64,000 nucleotides of DNA from Rhyacophila brunnea (lineage: Eukaryota > Arthropoda > Insecta > Trichoptera > Rhyacophilidae), in NCBI GenBank assembly GCA_022495005.1, contig JAGYXB010001002.1:1426001-1490000 (forward strand), given 5' to 3'. Position numbers and translations under genes: made by a program. Shown here in pieces: positions 46,080-57,204 of this stretch. The notes below the pieces were generated by a model that was given only the letters and a program-made list of their open reading frames with translations, had not been told where the DNA came from and did no database searches. The stretch's first letter is position 1; every line of letters starts with the position of its first letter.

Positions 46080-46280
46080 ATGAGTACCGCAGAAAAGAGA
46101 ATATAATCCAGTGTTGGGACATATAGCAATCATAAAGTCGCGCCACTTCCCTCGGTCCATCGCCACGTCTTGCGCCTCCTGCCATGTGAGACCCGCAGCG
46201 TGTATATTGTTTTTATAGTAGTGCTGCAAAGTGTTGGAGGGTACGGAGTGTTGCACTCTCTGGCGGCATCCGGAACACAT
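46080..46280 (-). pseudogene. Non-LTR retrotransposon C-terminal remnant
   Basis: The minus-strand frame contains KNNIHAAGLTWQEAQDVAMD followed by RGKWRDFMIAICP, a clear match to the LTW.EAQ..A.DR.KWR ending of arthropod LINE ORFs. The frame continues into unrelated sequence before stopping. Only the last 60-70 codons of the LINE are present. Confidence 0.7.
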
Positions 46281-46390
46281 GTCCCAATCATGTGATGCGT
46301 CTCTTTGTGATTACTTTAATTACCGAGGGCTGCCGCGTCCGCTCACGAATTCGAGTGCTTATAACACGGTCGTACCAATGTACCCCTGAG

Positions 46391-46421
46391 ATTCGGCGGA
46401 GACAGCGATTCTCCGCCGAAT
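46391..46421. repeat. Perfect 12 bp GC-rich dyad
   Basis: ATTCGGCGGAGA and TCTCCGCCGAAT are exact inverted repeats separated by 7 bases. It lies at the edge of a CpG-rich minisatellite. Confidence 0.85.
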
Positions 46422-46476
46422 TCGAGACAAATCGTAACGTACGTCTATTCCATTGCGCATTTAATTCAACTGTGCA

Positions 46477-46606
46477 GCGTCCAATCCTCCCGGAGGCCAA
46501 TTGGGTCGGCGTCCAATTGGGCCGGCGTCCGATTGTACCGGCGGCCAATTACCGGAGGCCAATCGGCGGAGGCCAGTTCGCGGTGCCAAATCGTCCTAGA
46601 CCCGTC
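46477..46606 (+). repeat. CpG-rich 14-16 bp minisatellite, about eight units
   Basis: Successive units vary around GGCGTCCAATTGGGCC and GGAGGCCAATCGGC. The array keeps open frames on both strands (110 codons plus, 86 codons minus) because most units are close to 15 or 16 bases and lack stops. The peptides are repetitive and show no domain. Confidence 0.75.
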
Positions 46607-46624
46607 CTGACGCACTGTTTCTAA

Positions 46625-47588
46625 TCATACGTTAGAAATTAATATAAGTTGCTGTGATTAAGTTTTTAAAATACTAAATGAAATATTATGTATTTAGATA
46701 TAAAACTGCAAATATAATATAAAGTATTTAATACAAAATTAAATATTGTGCAGCGATACTAAGCCAAAACAACGTAAGATACATTTAGGTGAAACTGAAT
46801 TATTCATGAGGAAAGATTCCATCATCAGTTTCGTAGTTAATGTAATTATTCATATTTTTAACACAAATTTCTCTCCTCATCATAGATAATTGTCACATGC
46901 TCTGTTGTATAATAACCTGCCTTAATATTTTTATTATTACCTATAATAATTATATGATCAAAAGCCACAAATAAGATAGAAATATTGATTAATTTTATAA
47001 CTAAAATTAATATTCACGGAACGGAATAGTTGTAGTCTGATTTGCTTTAATGTAATATTTTTGTATTAACTGTCTGCTGTCTAACTATATTTCCGTTCTC
47101 TAGCATAGACAATAACATATTCCAATTAGTTTAATTAAAAAATAAGTGGTGTTATGGAATTTAATTTGTAATCAACTAAAAACTATCCAACAGCCAAAAC
47201 TCGGTAGATATTTTGGTTTTGAAGGATTTAAAGATCAATTCATTCAATAAAAATACTGTTTAATAGGTAATATTTTATTAAAAGCTGAACATACGTATTG
47301 TGTTACTCACAATATTCACAAGTTGTTTAATTGATCCATTACAATTGCTAAAAAATAATCGATAAATACACATTTATCATTGGATTCCCTTATTTACTAC
47401 ACACTTTATGGAGTTCCAGAATGTTTGTTTCTAGCAATATGTTTTCCTTTATACCCAAGAAACCCTCCATGGTAAGTCGTCCATCAACCATTATTTCACT
47501 CCATAGCCACGCAGTCTCATTTCTTAAAATGGCTCTCAAACTTGACTCATCCGAACTCTCATACGATGACCACTACGTGCTTTTGTTT
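46625..47588. other. AT-rich noncoding stretch
   Basis: Nothing recognisable is seen. Confidence 0.5.
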
Positions 47589-47659
47589 GGGCGCTTATGT
47601 CTGGGCGCTAATGTCTGGGCGTTTATATCTGAGCGCTTTTAGTGCGGGCGCTTTTGTCT
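47589..47659 (+). repeat. 14 bp minisatellite, five units
   Basis: GGGCGCTTATGTCT at 47589-47602 is followed by GGGCGCTAATGTCT, GGGCGTTTATATCT, a 15-base GAGCGCTTTTAGTGC and GGGCGCTTTTGTCT. Because 14 is not a multiple of 3, overlapping frames read through it in shifting phase; neither is convincing. Confidence 0.9.
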
Positions 47660-47722
47660 GGACCCCGCCAGCATCCCGTATCTATGTTGTATACAATTTA
47701 TTGCTGGTAAAATATAACCGTC

Positions 47723-47925
47723 GGTGGGTCGCGTGGTGCAGTGTGCAAGGCGCTGGTCTTCTATGCGGGAGCTCTGAGTGAGATTCCCGGCGAGAATACA
47801 ATATATTTATGTGATTTTCTCAAAGCCTGTGTGTTTGTGATGGTTCAAAATTACTAACAACCGCCTTGTACGAAAAAGCAAAGACATGGTTATTATTATT
47901 ATTATTATTAATAATAATAATAATG
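47723..47925 (+). mobile_element. SINE-2 with LINE-derived tail
   Basis: The head GGTCGCGTGGTGCAGTGTGC is A-box-like and GTGAGATTCCCGGCGAG is a weakened B-box region. The 3' end CCGCCTTGTACGAAAAAGCA, continuing through a CATGGTTATTATT run, matches the 3' end of the LINE remnants at 62.0 kb (about four changes in 40 bases) and 50.5 kb. It ends in (TTA)n followed by (AAT)n. The SINE therefore probably borrowed its LINE partner's recognition tail. Confidence 0.85.
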
Positions 47926-48018
47926 AAATATATATACAACCGTTTTTCATGATGCCAGAACCCGATTAATTTCAAGAAAATGCAGGCCGTAATACTTGAC
48001 TTTTGAGGCATCTGTACC

Positions 48019-48332
48019 CATAACCTCACAAGGGGGGGGGGATGACAGGCCTCTAACCTTAGGGCCGGTGTGGCGGGCGGGTCGACCAGCTAAATCAGAT
48101 TAATACACATCAAAAATTTCCCTAATAGTAAAAAAGGCACTATTATACTTCAGGGCTGTTAAATATTGTAAATATGTGCAATATCATGATCGATATACTT
48201 AAATGATAATTCCCGTGTAGAATTTGTGAAACACTACTGTAGAGCATCGTACTGCCCTTAACCTTAGTGATAGGTAGGTGGGCCCGCCAAAGATCCTGGC
48301 TTGGGAACCCACTTCAGGATGTTGGGGCCATG
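48019..48332 (+). mobile_element. Element B, intact solitary copy
   Basis: It is flanked by a perfect 8 bp duplication TCTGTACC (48011-48018 and 48333-48340). It starts CATAACCTCACAAGGGG with a 10-base G run and ends CAGGATGTTGGGGCCATG. It is collinear with B0 and is the reverse complement of B1 and B2 in the 11-12 kb nest. No coding capacity. Confidence 0.9.
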
Positions 48333-48789
48333 TCTGTACCACTTGGTCGAGCCCGCTCCAATGCCGCTTCTTTACTTTCAATGTGACGATAGTGCAAAAA
48401 TGTTATATAAATAAAATGTTGTACAATTACACATTTATAAAAATAAATTATCCCGGCTAGATACGATTGTAAATTTTACAAGACTATGTTCAACATTCAG
48501 TAAATTAAGTAGACTTTCAAAAGTCATATCAATACATACTTATTATAGTATGAAAAACAATTGTTAGTTATGTCTTATTTTTATTAGATTCTTAGAATTA
48601 TGACATTGAATAAAAGTCAGGTCATGCTTCGCCCAATGTTAGAAATAAACTTATAAAGTTGTTTCCAATAATCGATCTTCACGCTTGTCTGCAGTATTTT
48701 TTATTAATGCATGCAAATTAGGCACACATTTAAATTTTCTTTGAAGCATACATAATAATACGGTAATGTGATATGTTATCCAAAAGGCT
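48333..48789. other. AT-rich spacer
   Basis: Nothing recognisable is seen. Confidence 0.45.
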
Positions 48790-48990
48790 TCTTTTCAACA
48801 GTCCAAAAAGGAGAAGGAAGTCAGAAGATCTAGACTGCGGTGGTTGGATTGTGTAGAACCAGACGCAATGATCGAGAGACTAAAAATTGGGGCAGCTTAC
48901 GGCAGAGGTGAATGGAGATAATGTTTTATTGAGACGCCAGGACACACATTGGATTGTCGTGCCGATAATGAATGAATGAATGAATGATTA
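48790..48990 (+). pseudogene. Non-LTR retrotransposon 3' tail with (GAAT)n end
   Basis: One frame reads KEKEVRRSRLRWLDCVEPDA, then IGAAYGRGEWR before a stop. This fits the GRPRLRWLD...W...A.DR.EWR signature of LINE C termini. The 3' end is a GAATGAATGAATGA run, a simple-repeat tail typical of target-primed insertion. The upstream part is missing. Confidence 0.7.
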
Positions 48991-50400
48991 AAATATTGCT
49001 TGCATGTCATCTATATAACCTTTAGTTAGATCATCGGAACCTTATTATCGCAGACTTGAGTGCGCGCGACTTCAAATTTAAGTTATTATCGATTGTTACC
49101 GATTAAGACCGGGTGTAGTAAGGGTGGATTTTATTTAGTACCCCCTAATCATTAATCTACTATTTAAAAAAAAATATTATCAAAAATAGTATGAAGTACA
49201 ATAATTTTATATTTTTTTGTCAACTGTTATAATATTATTAAGTATTGGGTCTACATTTCATTGTGGATCTTGACCACCTTCCAAATACATTATAATAAGA
49301 CCTTTTTACGAGAAATTTTTGTTAGTCATTCATTGAAAATATTACGTTCCTTTTTTTTACATAAAAAAATATACATTGTGTAATTTTTGCTGATTTTTAA
49401 CGGTATCCACGGCTTTGGAAATGGGCGTGTTACCAATAATTATAGTTGGTCATAAGTCCTACTGAAAATATTATTAGTATGTAAAACATGTTATTTATAT
49501 TTAACAATTAATTTTGAATTATTTGTTGTCGACAATGGGACACGCCACAGTTAGTAGAGACATTTTATATTAATACAATTAGCGAATGTAAATTCAAGAA
49601 TATAACCAGTCGGGTTAGTAAGGGGTACTGACTACTGACGAATCAGAACAAAGGCCATTTTATAATATTTCGAATGGCTTCTGTATTTCATTCAGAAATC
49701 AGCTTAATTGTGAATAATTAATTTGTGAATAAATACAGTTTAATTTGAAGGAAAATGGATTTTGACTAACAGCCAGAATGGAAATGTGAAGCATTAAAAT
49801 ATGGTTATTCTGATTATTATTCGCTGTTTGTGTGTTTAAATAATAATATTTGAGATTCGGGTTACACAATTTTGTGACAAATGCTATAAACAAAGAGAAT
49901 GTTTAATACATCAAAATATCACCAAAGTCTTTAAGTTTCGTTCACAAAAATATTTTCTAAGCCATTTCGACAAATTCGATATTTTATGGTTTCGAAGGGT
50001 TGTGCACATATTATTATGATTCTAATTCGAAGTCCAGTTTATACGTTAACTCAGTTTATTTAGTTAAAACACAGGTCTACATCATAGCTTTGTGAATAAT
50101 GTTTTATTAAAATACATGATATGTAGGTACAGTCCGCCAAAAAATATTTATCAATTCGATCGTCTCAAAACATAGACAACTAGGCATTCGACACCCGTAC
50201 ACAAATTCATTAATTTAAAGTATTTCTTGGCGAAGAGTCCCTAAAAATAATGCTTTAGCAATTGAACCCTTAAACATAGCATATGGACCTCTACAGATTG
50301 TTGGTTATTTTCATATAAATTTTCAGCAAAATGTTATCATGTATCTATCACCCAAATCTATTGAATAATGTAGATTTAAAATACATATAATATATATTTC
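48991..50400. other. AT-rich noncoding stretch
   Basis: No gene or repeat is recognised. Confidence 0.5.
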
Positions 50401-50465
50401 TGGACGCGAGATTGATCCACGGGTTCAGAGATGGGCGCTTTATCAGCTACGCCAACATGGAGCTA
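50401..50465 (-). mobile_element. tRNA-like SINE head fragment
   Basis: On the minus strand TGGCGTAGCTGATAAAGCGC is a good A-box region, and GGATCAATCTCGCGTCC, 20-25 bases later, is a degraded B-box. No tail shared with other copies could be identified. Confidence 0.55.
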
Positions 50466-50534
50466 CACGTTATTATGTAATACTTTTATTAAATAACGCC
50501 AATTATTATAAGTTTATTATAAGTTGTGGATTAC

Positions 50535-50830
50535 TTTTTTTTGTTTTTTTTTAATAACAATGCCCTTGCTTTTTCATATAAGGTGGTTGAGATTGTTAAT
50601 TACGTTCAGTTATTTATTTGTAAATTCGCATTTAAAGTGATATTCAAAATATTTCTTGATTACAGTTATTAGGTGAAGTGTGCAGTTAATTATATTCTTC
50701 CATTTATGTCTTTAATTTTCTTTATGACCAGAATTAAATATTTTGTGTAGTGGTCTTGTGTCGTTTTGTTGATTAGTATTTCATAACTTGTAATATTGGG
50801 CAGTCGGTGATGACATGCTTTATTTAGATA
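50535..50830 (-). pseudogene. 3' end of the SINE-2 partner LINE, decayed
   Basis: It is collinear with 62.0-62.3 kb: TAATAACAATGCCCTTGC, a TAAGGTGGTTG word, TTTAATTTTCTTTATG, TTAAATATTTTGTGTAGTG and GGTGATGACATGC occur in order. On the minus strand this is the last coding part plus 3' UTR and poly-A. Internal sequence is deleted and no frame is open. Confidence 0.7.
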
Positions 50831-50950
50831 TTTTATTTATTAATGAACATTCTGTTAAATGTATTTTATAAGTAAATTCTATTTACGTAGGTCATTAAGC
50901 CATATCATCTAAAAATAACACTGTTGGGAAAAGTTATTTAATATTTATTT

Positions 50951-51160
50951 AGCGCCGGCTCGTCATGTCATGTCATGGGCCTCAGGTTCGAATGCTTGGT
51001 CTGGTAAGTATACATTTTGTTTTTCAATTTGTCTTTGGGTTAGAGCATGGACCTAATAGGTTGAGCAAATGACTGACATCTATTTCTCGTAAAAACAAAA
51101 TCTGTCAATACAAACCTCCACTCTGTGGAGGCCCATATTATGATCTTATGAGTAATATAA
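50951..51160 (+). mobile_element. SINE-1, plus-strand copy with damaged head
   Basis: A B-box GGTTCGAATGC lies at 50985-50995, followed by GTTTTTCAATTTGTC, GGACCTAATAGGTTGAGCAA and CACTCTGTGGAGGCCC, ending near ATTATGATCTTATGAG. The A-box region is replaced by a TCATG-repeat, so this copy is probably 5'-damaged. Confidence 0.82.
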
Positions 51161-51392
51161 ATTAAGTTTGGCAGATACGATAAATTAAATACCAAGTTTG
51201 TAGGTACCTACCTACTTAACTCATTTTTGGCCAAATTTTTGATATAAGACCCTCTGGCTTTAAAGCACAGAAATAATTAACAAATTCGTTACTTGCGATA
51301 CATAATTTGGAACACCTCAGAAATAAACATACCTGCATCTATTACATTCTGAAAATTATGTTTTATCAGTTAATAATTAATATCCAGTTAAC
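51161..51392. other. Spacer with a dispersed 25 bp word
   Basis: The segment 51295-51319 is the inverse of 4868-4891. Nothing else is recognised. Confidence 0.4.
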
Positions 51393-51545
51393 TCACACCT
51401 CGGATGTATAGTTGTTAAGAAATGTTGGTATGGTTAGTAATGTACTAGTTCAAATCCGGCTAAGTAAAAATCTATTTTATTGAATGTTTCATAATTCCGT
51501 CACTAGATATTCTTAGCACTTATTACACCCCCTTCTTAAAATATT
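51393..51545 (+). mobile_element. SINE-3, tRNA-headed
   Basis: ATGTATAGTTGTTAAGAAAT is a degenerate A-box region and AGTTCAAATCC (51447-51457) a good B-box. The following tail, ATAATTCCGTCACTAGATAT, recurs without the head at 5570-5635. Two copies with a shared tail support a SINE family distinct from SINE-1 and SINE-2. Confidence 0.65.
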
Positions 51546-52054
51546 TTCATATAATAATATGCATGCAATAAAGAAGAGATAATTAAATAAAAACTGTATA
51601 AAAGAAAGGTTCTTTCAATAACACTGTCCGTGGATGGTTTATCGTATACGCTAAAGAGTCATCCAGATGCCTTGTCGTGGTATACGAGCCATTGACCTCC
51701 GGGTTGACATGACATTTTAATAGCGATATTATTATTTATATGCCCAACATATAGGTACATTAATTGTAGCATTAAAATGTGATAAATTTATATACAAAAG
51801 AAAATATTATCATAAGCCACTGAGAGAGGTAGTTCGATTTTAAAACAGAATTAATACTTAGTTTCTAATTGAATTAAGTTTTGTACTATTCCATTCACGT
51901 CATTTTTTTGACTCTGGTTTCGCGTTTCGATATCTTAAGGAACTATGCACACTCATCAATAGTATATGCACAATGCCAACGAATATAATAAATTTGTCGT
52001 CCAAGGCTTAGAGTACATTTGGGCGAATGAATAGTATCTTCAAAAGCGATCTCT
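51546..52054. other. Noncoding spacer
   Basis: Nothing recognisable is seen. Confidence 0.45.
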
Positions 52055-52200
52055 CACCGTGACTTAAGCGTAAAGTGTTCAACCAATGTGTGCTACTAAC
52101 GTATACGTGAGCATGTGGATTTTTTAATGTAAGAAAAATTGAAAAATTACAAGTAGCGCAACGTGGTATGGAAAGGTGCATCTATCTGCTTGGCAATGTG
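52055..52200 (+). pseudogene. RTE-type LINE fragment
   Basis: AAAGTGTTCAACCAATGTGT and GCGCAACGTGGTATGGAAAG (52157-52176) match the RTE remnant at 57852-57967 almost word for word, encoding KVFNQCVL and VAQRGMERC. It is shorter internally than that copy and has stops. Confidence 0.8.
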
Positions 52201-52316
52201 GTTGTGTGTTGGTAACCGTGGTTTTTCCCTGGCGGCGTACCTGTGAATCAATTGTTAGACAGCAAGAATATTTAGGTTTTATTTTGGTAAAATGGTATTG
52301 AATATTTTTTGTTGAT

Positions 52317-52490
52317 GTTTGTTTGAATAAAACGCATTTTTTTGTAATACTTATTCCGCTTTAATAAATAAATTTGGACCGGTTTCGTCCGCCTCTGACG
52401 GACATTTTCAGGCGGAACCGGTCTAAATTTATTTATTAAAGTGGAATAAGTACTACGAAAAAAATTGCGTTTTATTAAGTCAAACAATAA
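52317..52490. mobile_element. 174 bp fold-back MITE
   Basis: The arms GAATAAAACGCATTTTTTT..., ACTTATTCCGCTTTAATAAA and GACCGGTTTCGTCCGCC are repeated inverted on the right, around a short centre CTCTGACGGACATTTTC. A few compensated mismatches occur. Transcription through it would give a stem of about 80 bp. Confidence 0.85.
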
Positions 52491-55400
52491 TACAATGCAG
52501 TTCCACCATGAATTGACAGTTAACAAAATAAAAGGAATATTTTTTTATATTGTTTTATTATTATTATAAATCTGATAAAAAAATGTTGTAAAAACATGTA
52601 CCTAATTAATATTTAAAATATTACTTTTCCACTGTGCTATGGAGCGGTCCATTCCATACAAAATTATGATCAGTGTTTTTAACATTTTTCAGTGCGCACT
52701 TTTTTCGCGAATTTAATTTTTCATTTTTTTATTGTACCTACTGCAAAGCGGTAAAATGGAATTGGAAAAATAGCATTGGAAAAAATAACGCCTCCGACAT
52801 CAACAACGGCGTTAGTCTCCGAGCGCAGGCAGAGAAAACTGGCTCATATACGAAAGAACACAGGGGTGATCGGTTGAGTTCGCGTATATATTTGATGGCG
52901 AGATTCGGATAGGAAAATTACAGAATAGCAATGGAATAAATTGGTACCTAGGTTTGCAGAAAAAGCTTCGGGGATTTGACGTTCGGACTTACACATACAT
53001 ACAACGACACACGCACACAACACACATACATGCACAATCATCTGGTGTTCGAAAAAGTACAGTGTCAAAGGGTTAACGTTGAATTAAAATTTGTGTATTT
53101 TTTTTTATTGGACAAATGTTGTTTTTCTTAAATTATTTATTAGCATACCTTGACATTTTGGTGTTCGTAAATTTCATATATTTCCAATTCATTTTTCCAA
53201 TAATTAAAATAATCACAATGCTATATTTTTGTTTGCTAAATAAATATGCAGCCAATATTTTTTCAATATTTTTTTGGTCAAGGCAAAATTTTGTGAATTA
53301 ATTATTAGTACCTATATGTAAAATTGTAAGGTTTCTATAAATGGGTGAGTTAATAATATTTGAAAAAAATAAACAACAAGTCAAGAGAGAATCTTATTAT
53401 ATAATGAAAATGGTTGTTACAATCTACAGCACTTTGAGAAATTTAAGACGTTCACAATATCACATAAAAATGTGATATAATACATAATTATCACAAAATA
53501 CACATTAAACACACAAAAAATATACAACACCATAAATAGTACAAGGAAGTACAGTGAGTTAAATAGACGCTATCCCAAGGAAATATAAATCTACATCAAC
53601 CGATGTAAACTTACTGTCATACAGGTGGAATAATATATCAATTTCCAATGAAATTTGGTTGAACATAATTATTGGACGCTTAATTACAGGTTAATTCTGC
53701 AACTGCTACTGGTGCTCCTGAATAATTAAGATAGACTAGAAAAGTTTTCATTTACATCACGAACATGTTGAAAAATCAAGATGAGTATGTTCATTTAGTT
53801 GTAATGAAATTATAATAAATAATTAGAGAGGAGGTATTTTTCATAGATGGATATTCGCTCATTTTATAAAAATCATCATGGCAGCCTAATCGAATGTTCT
53901 TTAATGCATTTGGGCCTTTTTCAAGTATACACATACACAAAATGGACAAACACCCCATTCACCCACACGAGCGAACCGCACTAACACAACCATGCACACG
54001 AGCGCGGGAAAATAAATTAAAAATGGCGGAGCCCAATGGCAATCCTTTGTATTTTTTCTGTTGTTTTCTAATTACACAGGGACAGCTGGATGAATTAAAT
54101 TCGTTTCGTCCATCAGTGTGCAGATAGGAAATATATTGCGGAAGTACCTACAGAACCTCCCTTTTTGTTGTCATAATGTATTTTCGGTAATTGCCCTTCC
54201 ACCGATCGAATCGATCCGTTGAGATTTAAGACGTATCGAAATAATTTAAATTTAGAACTTAGAACAGAAACAGAACACATACGTACATTAGTTTTTCAAT
54301 TCGTCGGTATAAGAGATGGGACATCTGTGAGAAAACTTTTATTTAGTCTGAGAAAGTCTTATTATAGTTGAAGAAACCACCTTCTCTTTAAAGATATTTG
54401 TACCCGAGTTATCCACGGTGTAGAGGGCTACTTTGACTATTTAAAAAAAAACTTTGCTCGTCCCCTACAGTATACTATTCTTCTCTGAAGAAGTTAAAAA
54501 TATGCATACTATTTAAACAAAGATTATTAAAACTGCGCCTGAGACAACAGATTTTGTGTTGAAAGATAAGATTATGAAAAGATTGAAGGAAAATAATACT
54601 CTTTGGAATAATTTTGTACTAAGTTATTCATTTGTTTAAGATCGTCTTCAAATATCTTCGTGGTTTTCTATATGCCCGAGAGAGAGCTACCGGTTGGACA
54701 TCATTTATATATCCCTTTTTTGACCTGCGTGGTCAATGGCATAATCTTTTTGTAAACTTTTATGTTACTTCGTTTATTTATTTATTGCACGTTGGGCATT
54801 ACAAATGAAAATTTTTGTACTTTTTTCATCATATTTGAAGCCTAGACAGTCTTTAAAGGCTGCAGGAAAGATATTTATGGTAATACAATATCATATCTCT
54901 ATTAGCATAGAATGGCTAATTAATAATTACATAATTATATTTTATACCATACCAAAAGTAATATTTTTTTAAATTTCACGGTAAAGTTATGTTTTGTTTC
55001 ATTAACCGTGGATAATGCACCTTTTCCAATTATTATTTCATCAATACGTACATTATAATATTATATCTATTTAATGCTTACAAAAAATAGTTATATACTG
55101 ACCGTTATAATATTATATCTGTGGACGTCTTAGTGGGGTCTGGGGAACTACAAATTCTCCGCAACTATCATTCAAACTATATTTTTCGCTAAGAAATCAC
55201 AGTCGTGATGGTTTGGTTGCATAATAATAAATTGTATTCGCCAAAACTTTATATTGGAGTTTGTAATCGGCTCGTGATATTGAATAAATTGTAAGGCTTA
55301 GCGATGGCTATTCGCCATGATATTATTATTATACAATGATTAAATATATCGAAATTTCACAATTCACAAAAAAAATCGCAATTTGAAGCTTTAAAGGAGA

Positions 55401-57020
55401 GTATTTTGAATACAAATATTTGTTTCTTCATATTGTATATTTTTACCTAAAAATAGTAAATTTTCACGAAATTTGTTTTAATAACGATAATAACGGAGAT
55501 AACGAGGATAATATTCTAAAAAAATAGCAAACTTTACTATTATCTCATATTCCATTCAATAAAATGCTAAAATACCCACACACAGTTGATGTCCAGATAC
55601 ACTATATGTATTAAATATTTAGATATATAATACATACATAAAGATAATAATAATATTATTGTTTGATGATAACTGATGATACATACTGATAAATACAATG
55701 TTCCAATAGGAATAGACAATGTCGAATTGTATCGCCTTTGTAAACTCAAATAAAAAATCGCTGAAAATTCGTGTAGATACATAATTTTTGTGTAGGCACA
55801 CATGTGTATACATATATGCGTCTATGTGTGTGTAAATGTAGAATCTATGGTACTTATACCAGGCAATCTCACAATGCCGTTATTTCCAAACAAATAGTTT
55901 GATGACATTATGTTCGATTGTATTCAGATATTTTCAGACTAGTGCTTGAGTCTATGTCTATGGTTTAAAAAGAATACTATTATTTAATAATAATTATATT
56001 ATGATATAATAATGATTATATTATGATATAATAATATGTAGAGTACGAATGTATTATATTATTATATCTCCGAATAATGCTCAAAACTGTTTGTTCGATG
56101 AAGGTGAACGATTAGTGAAAGAAAAGAAAAATAGTACACACTTGACCAATGAGTAATTGTGTTATACCTATACATAAAACCTGCGTTTCACAAATGGGTT
56201 CTACAAGGGTAGTTGATTTTTGTATAATATGACAAAGAGATAGAAGATGACTAGATAAAGCGATTTAAATTTCAATTGAATAAAAATTAAAATCATTACC
56301 ATATATTAGGTATAAGGTTAATTATTGTTTTCACTGCTTCGGCATTTAGAACCATATTTATTTCCTTTGATATAGTTTTTAATAAAAAAAATATTTAATT
56401 TGTATTCGTAAAAATATATTCTCCATCTTTTGGTGTAATAATAATAAATATGTTGATTTATTCATGCGTAGAAAATTCTCCTAAAATGCTTCATTTCAAT
56501 TTAATAAGTTATGTTTAAAGTAGTACAAGTTTTTTGGTAGAGTTTTAAATGCAATTTTAATAGGATAATTTGAGTAAAGACCATGGATTTTTTGGAGCAT
56601 ATATAAAACAAAAAATACATTATTATGTAAATATGCAGAGAAACTACTATGGACCGGAACCGTTATAATAATATGTTAAAAGTAGACAGTTGTATATTAT
56701 AATATTTTTTGTTGATAATTTTATCGTCTTCAAAAAATTGTCTATGGTTTCACCGTTGATCAATTAATTGACGCCGCTAATACATATTAAACAATAATAG
56801 AGTAATGCTAAAGAAGAGTTTTTTTCCAGACTGAGTGAGAAGTAGGTATCTTAATAAGATATATTTTGTCAGCGGCGCACAACCTGCGATACGTCATGTC
56901 AATTATTGTAGACGAAATGAAATATGTTAAAAATATCCTAGTATATTGACTTTCAGACAAACACGACAAAATATTTTTATCCTCAATAAATAATATTATT
57001 GTGTCGAAACAATATCATTA
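52491..57020. other. Long AT-rich noncoding stretch
   Basis: About 4.5 kb with no gene, SINE or LINE recognised. Short frames at 52673-52912, 53116-53301 and 53894-54127 (plus) and at 52272-52526 and 55567-55803 (minus) lack domains. A 21-base palindrome ATATCACATAAAAATGTGATAT-like occurs near 53458, and a two-unit tandem at 55993. Confidence 0.5.
55993..56036 (+). repeat. 22 bp tandem duplication
   Basis: ATTATATTATGATATAATAA plus two bases occurs twice in direct succession with one difference at the end. Confidence 0.85.
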
Positions 57021-57204
57021 ATATTTGTACCTCAGAGGCAGACGGATGCAACTCCGTTTTTGGGGAAAATGAGTTTTTTTAAGAATCGTCATGCTAAAGG
57101 CTTTATCTATTAGTGGCAGAGAGATGAAAGTCCTAGTCCAAGATATGCATAGCATAAAGATGCAAATGTCATACCTACCTTAGAAGCAGAAGGATGCAAA
57201 TCCA

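Noticed and set aside
47542..47781. Open frame through the 14 bp minisatellite
   Set aside because: The frame is made of the tandem units and the SINE head.
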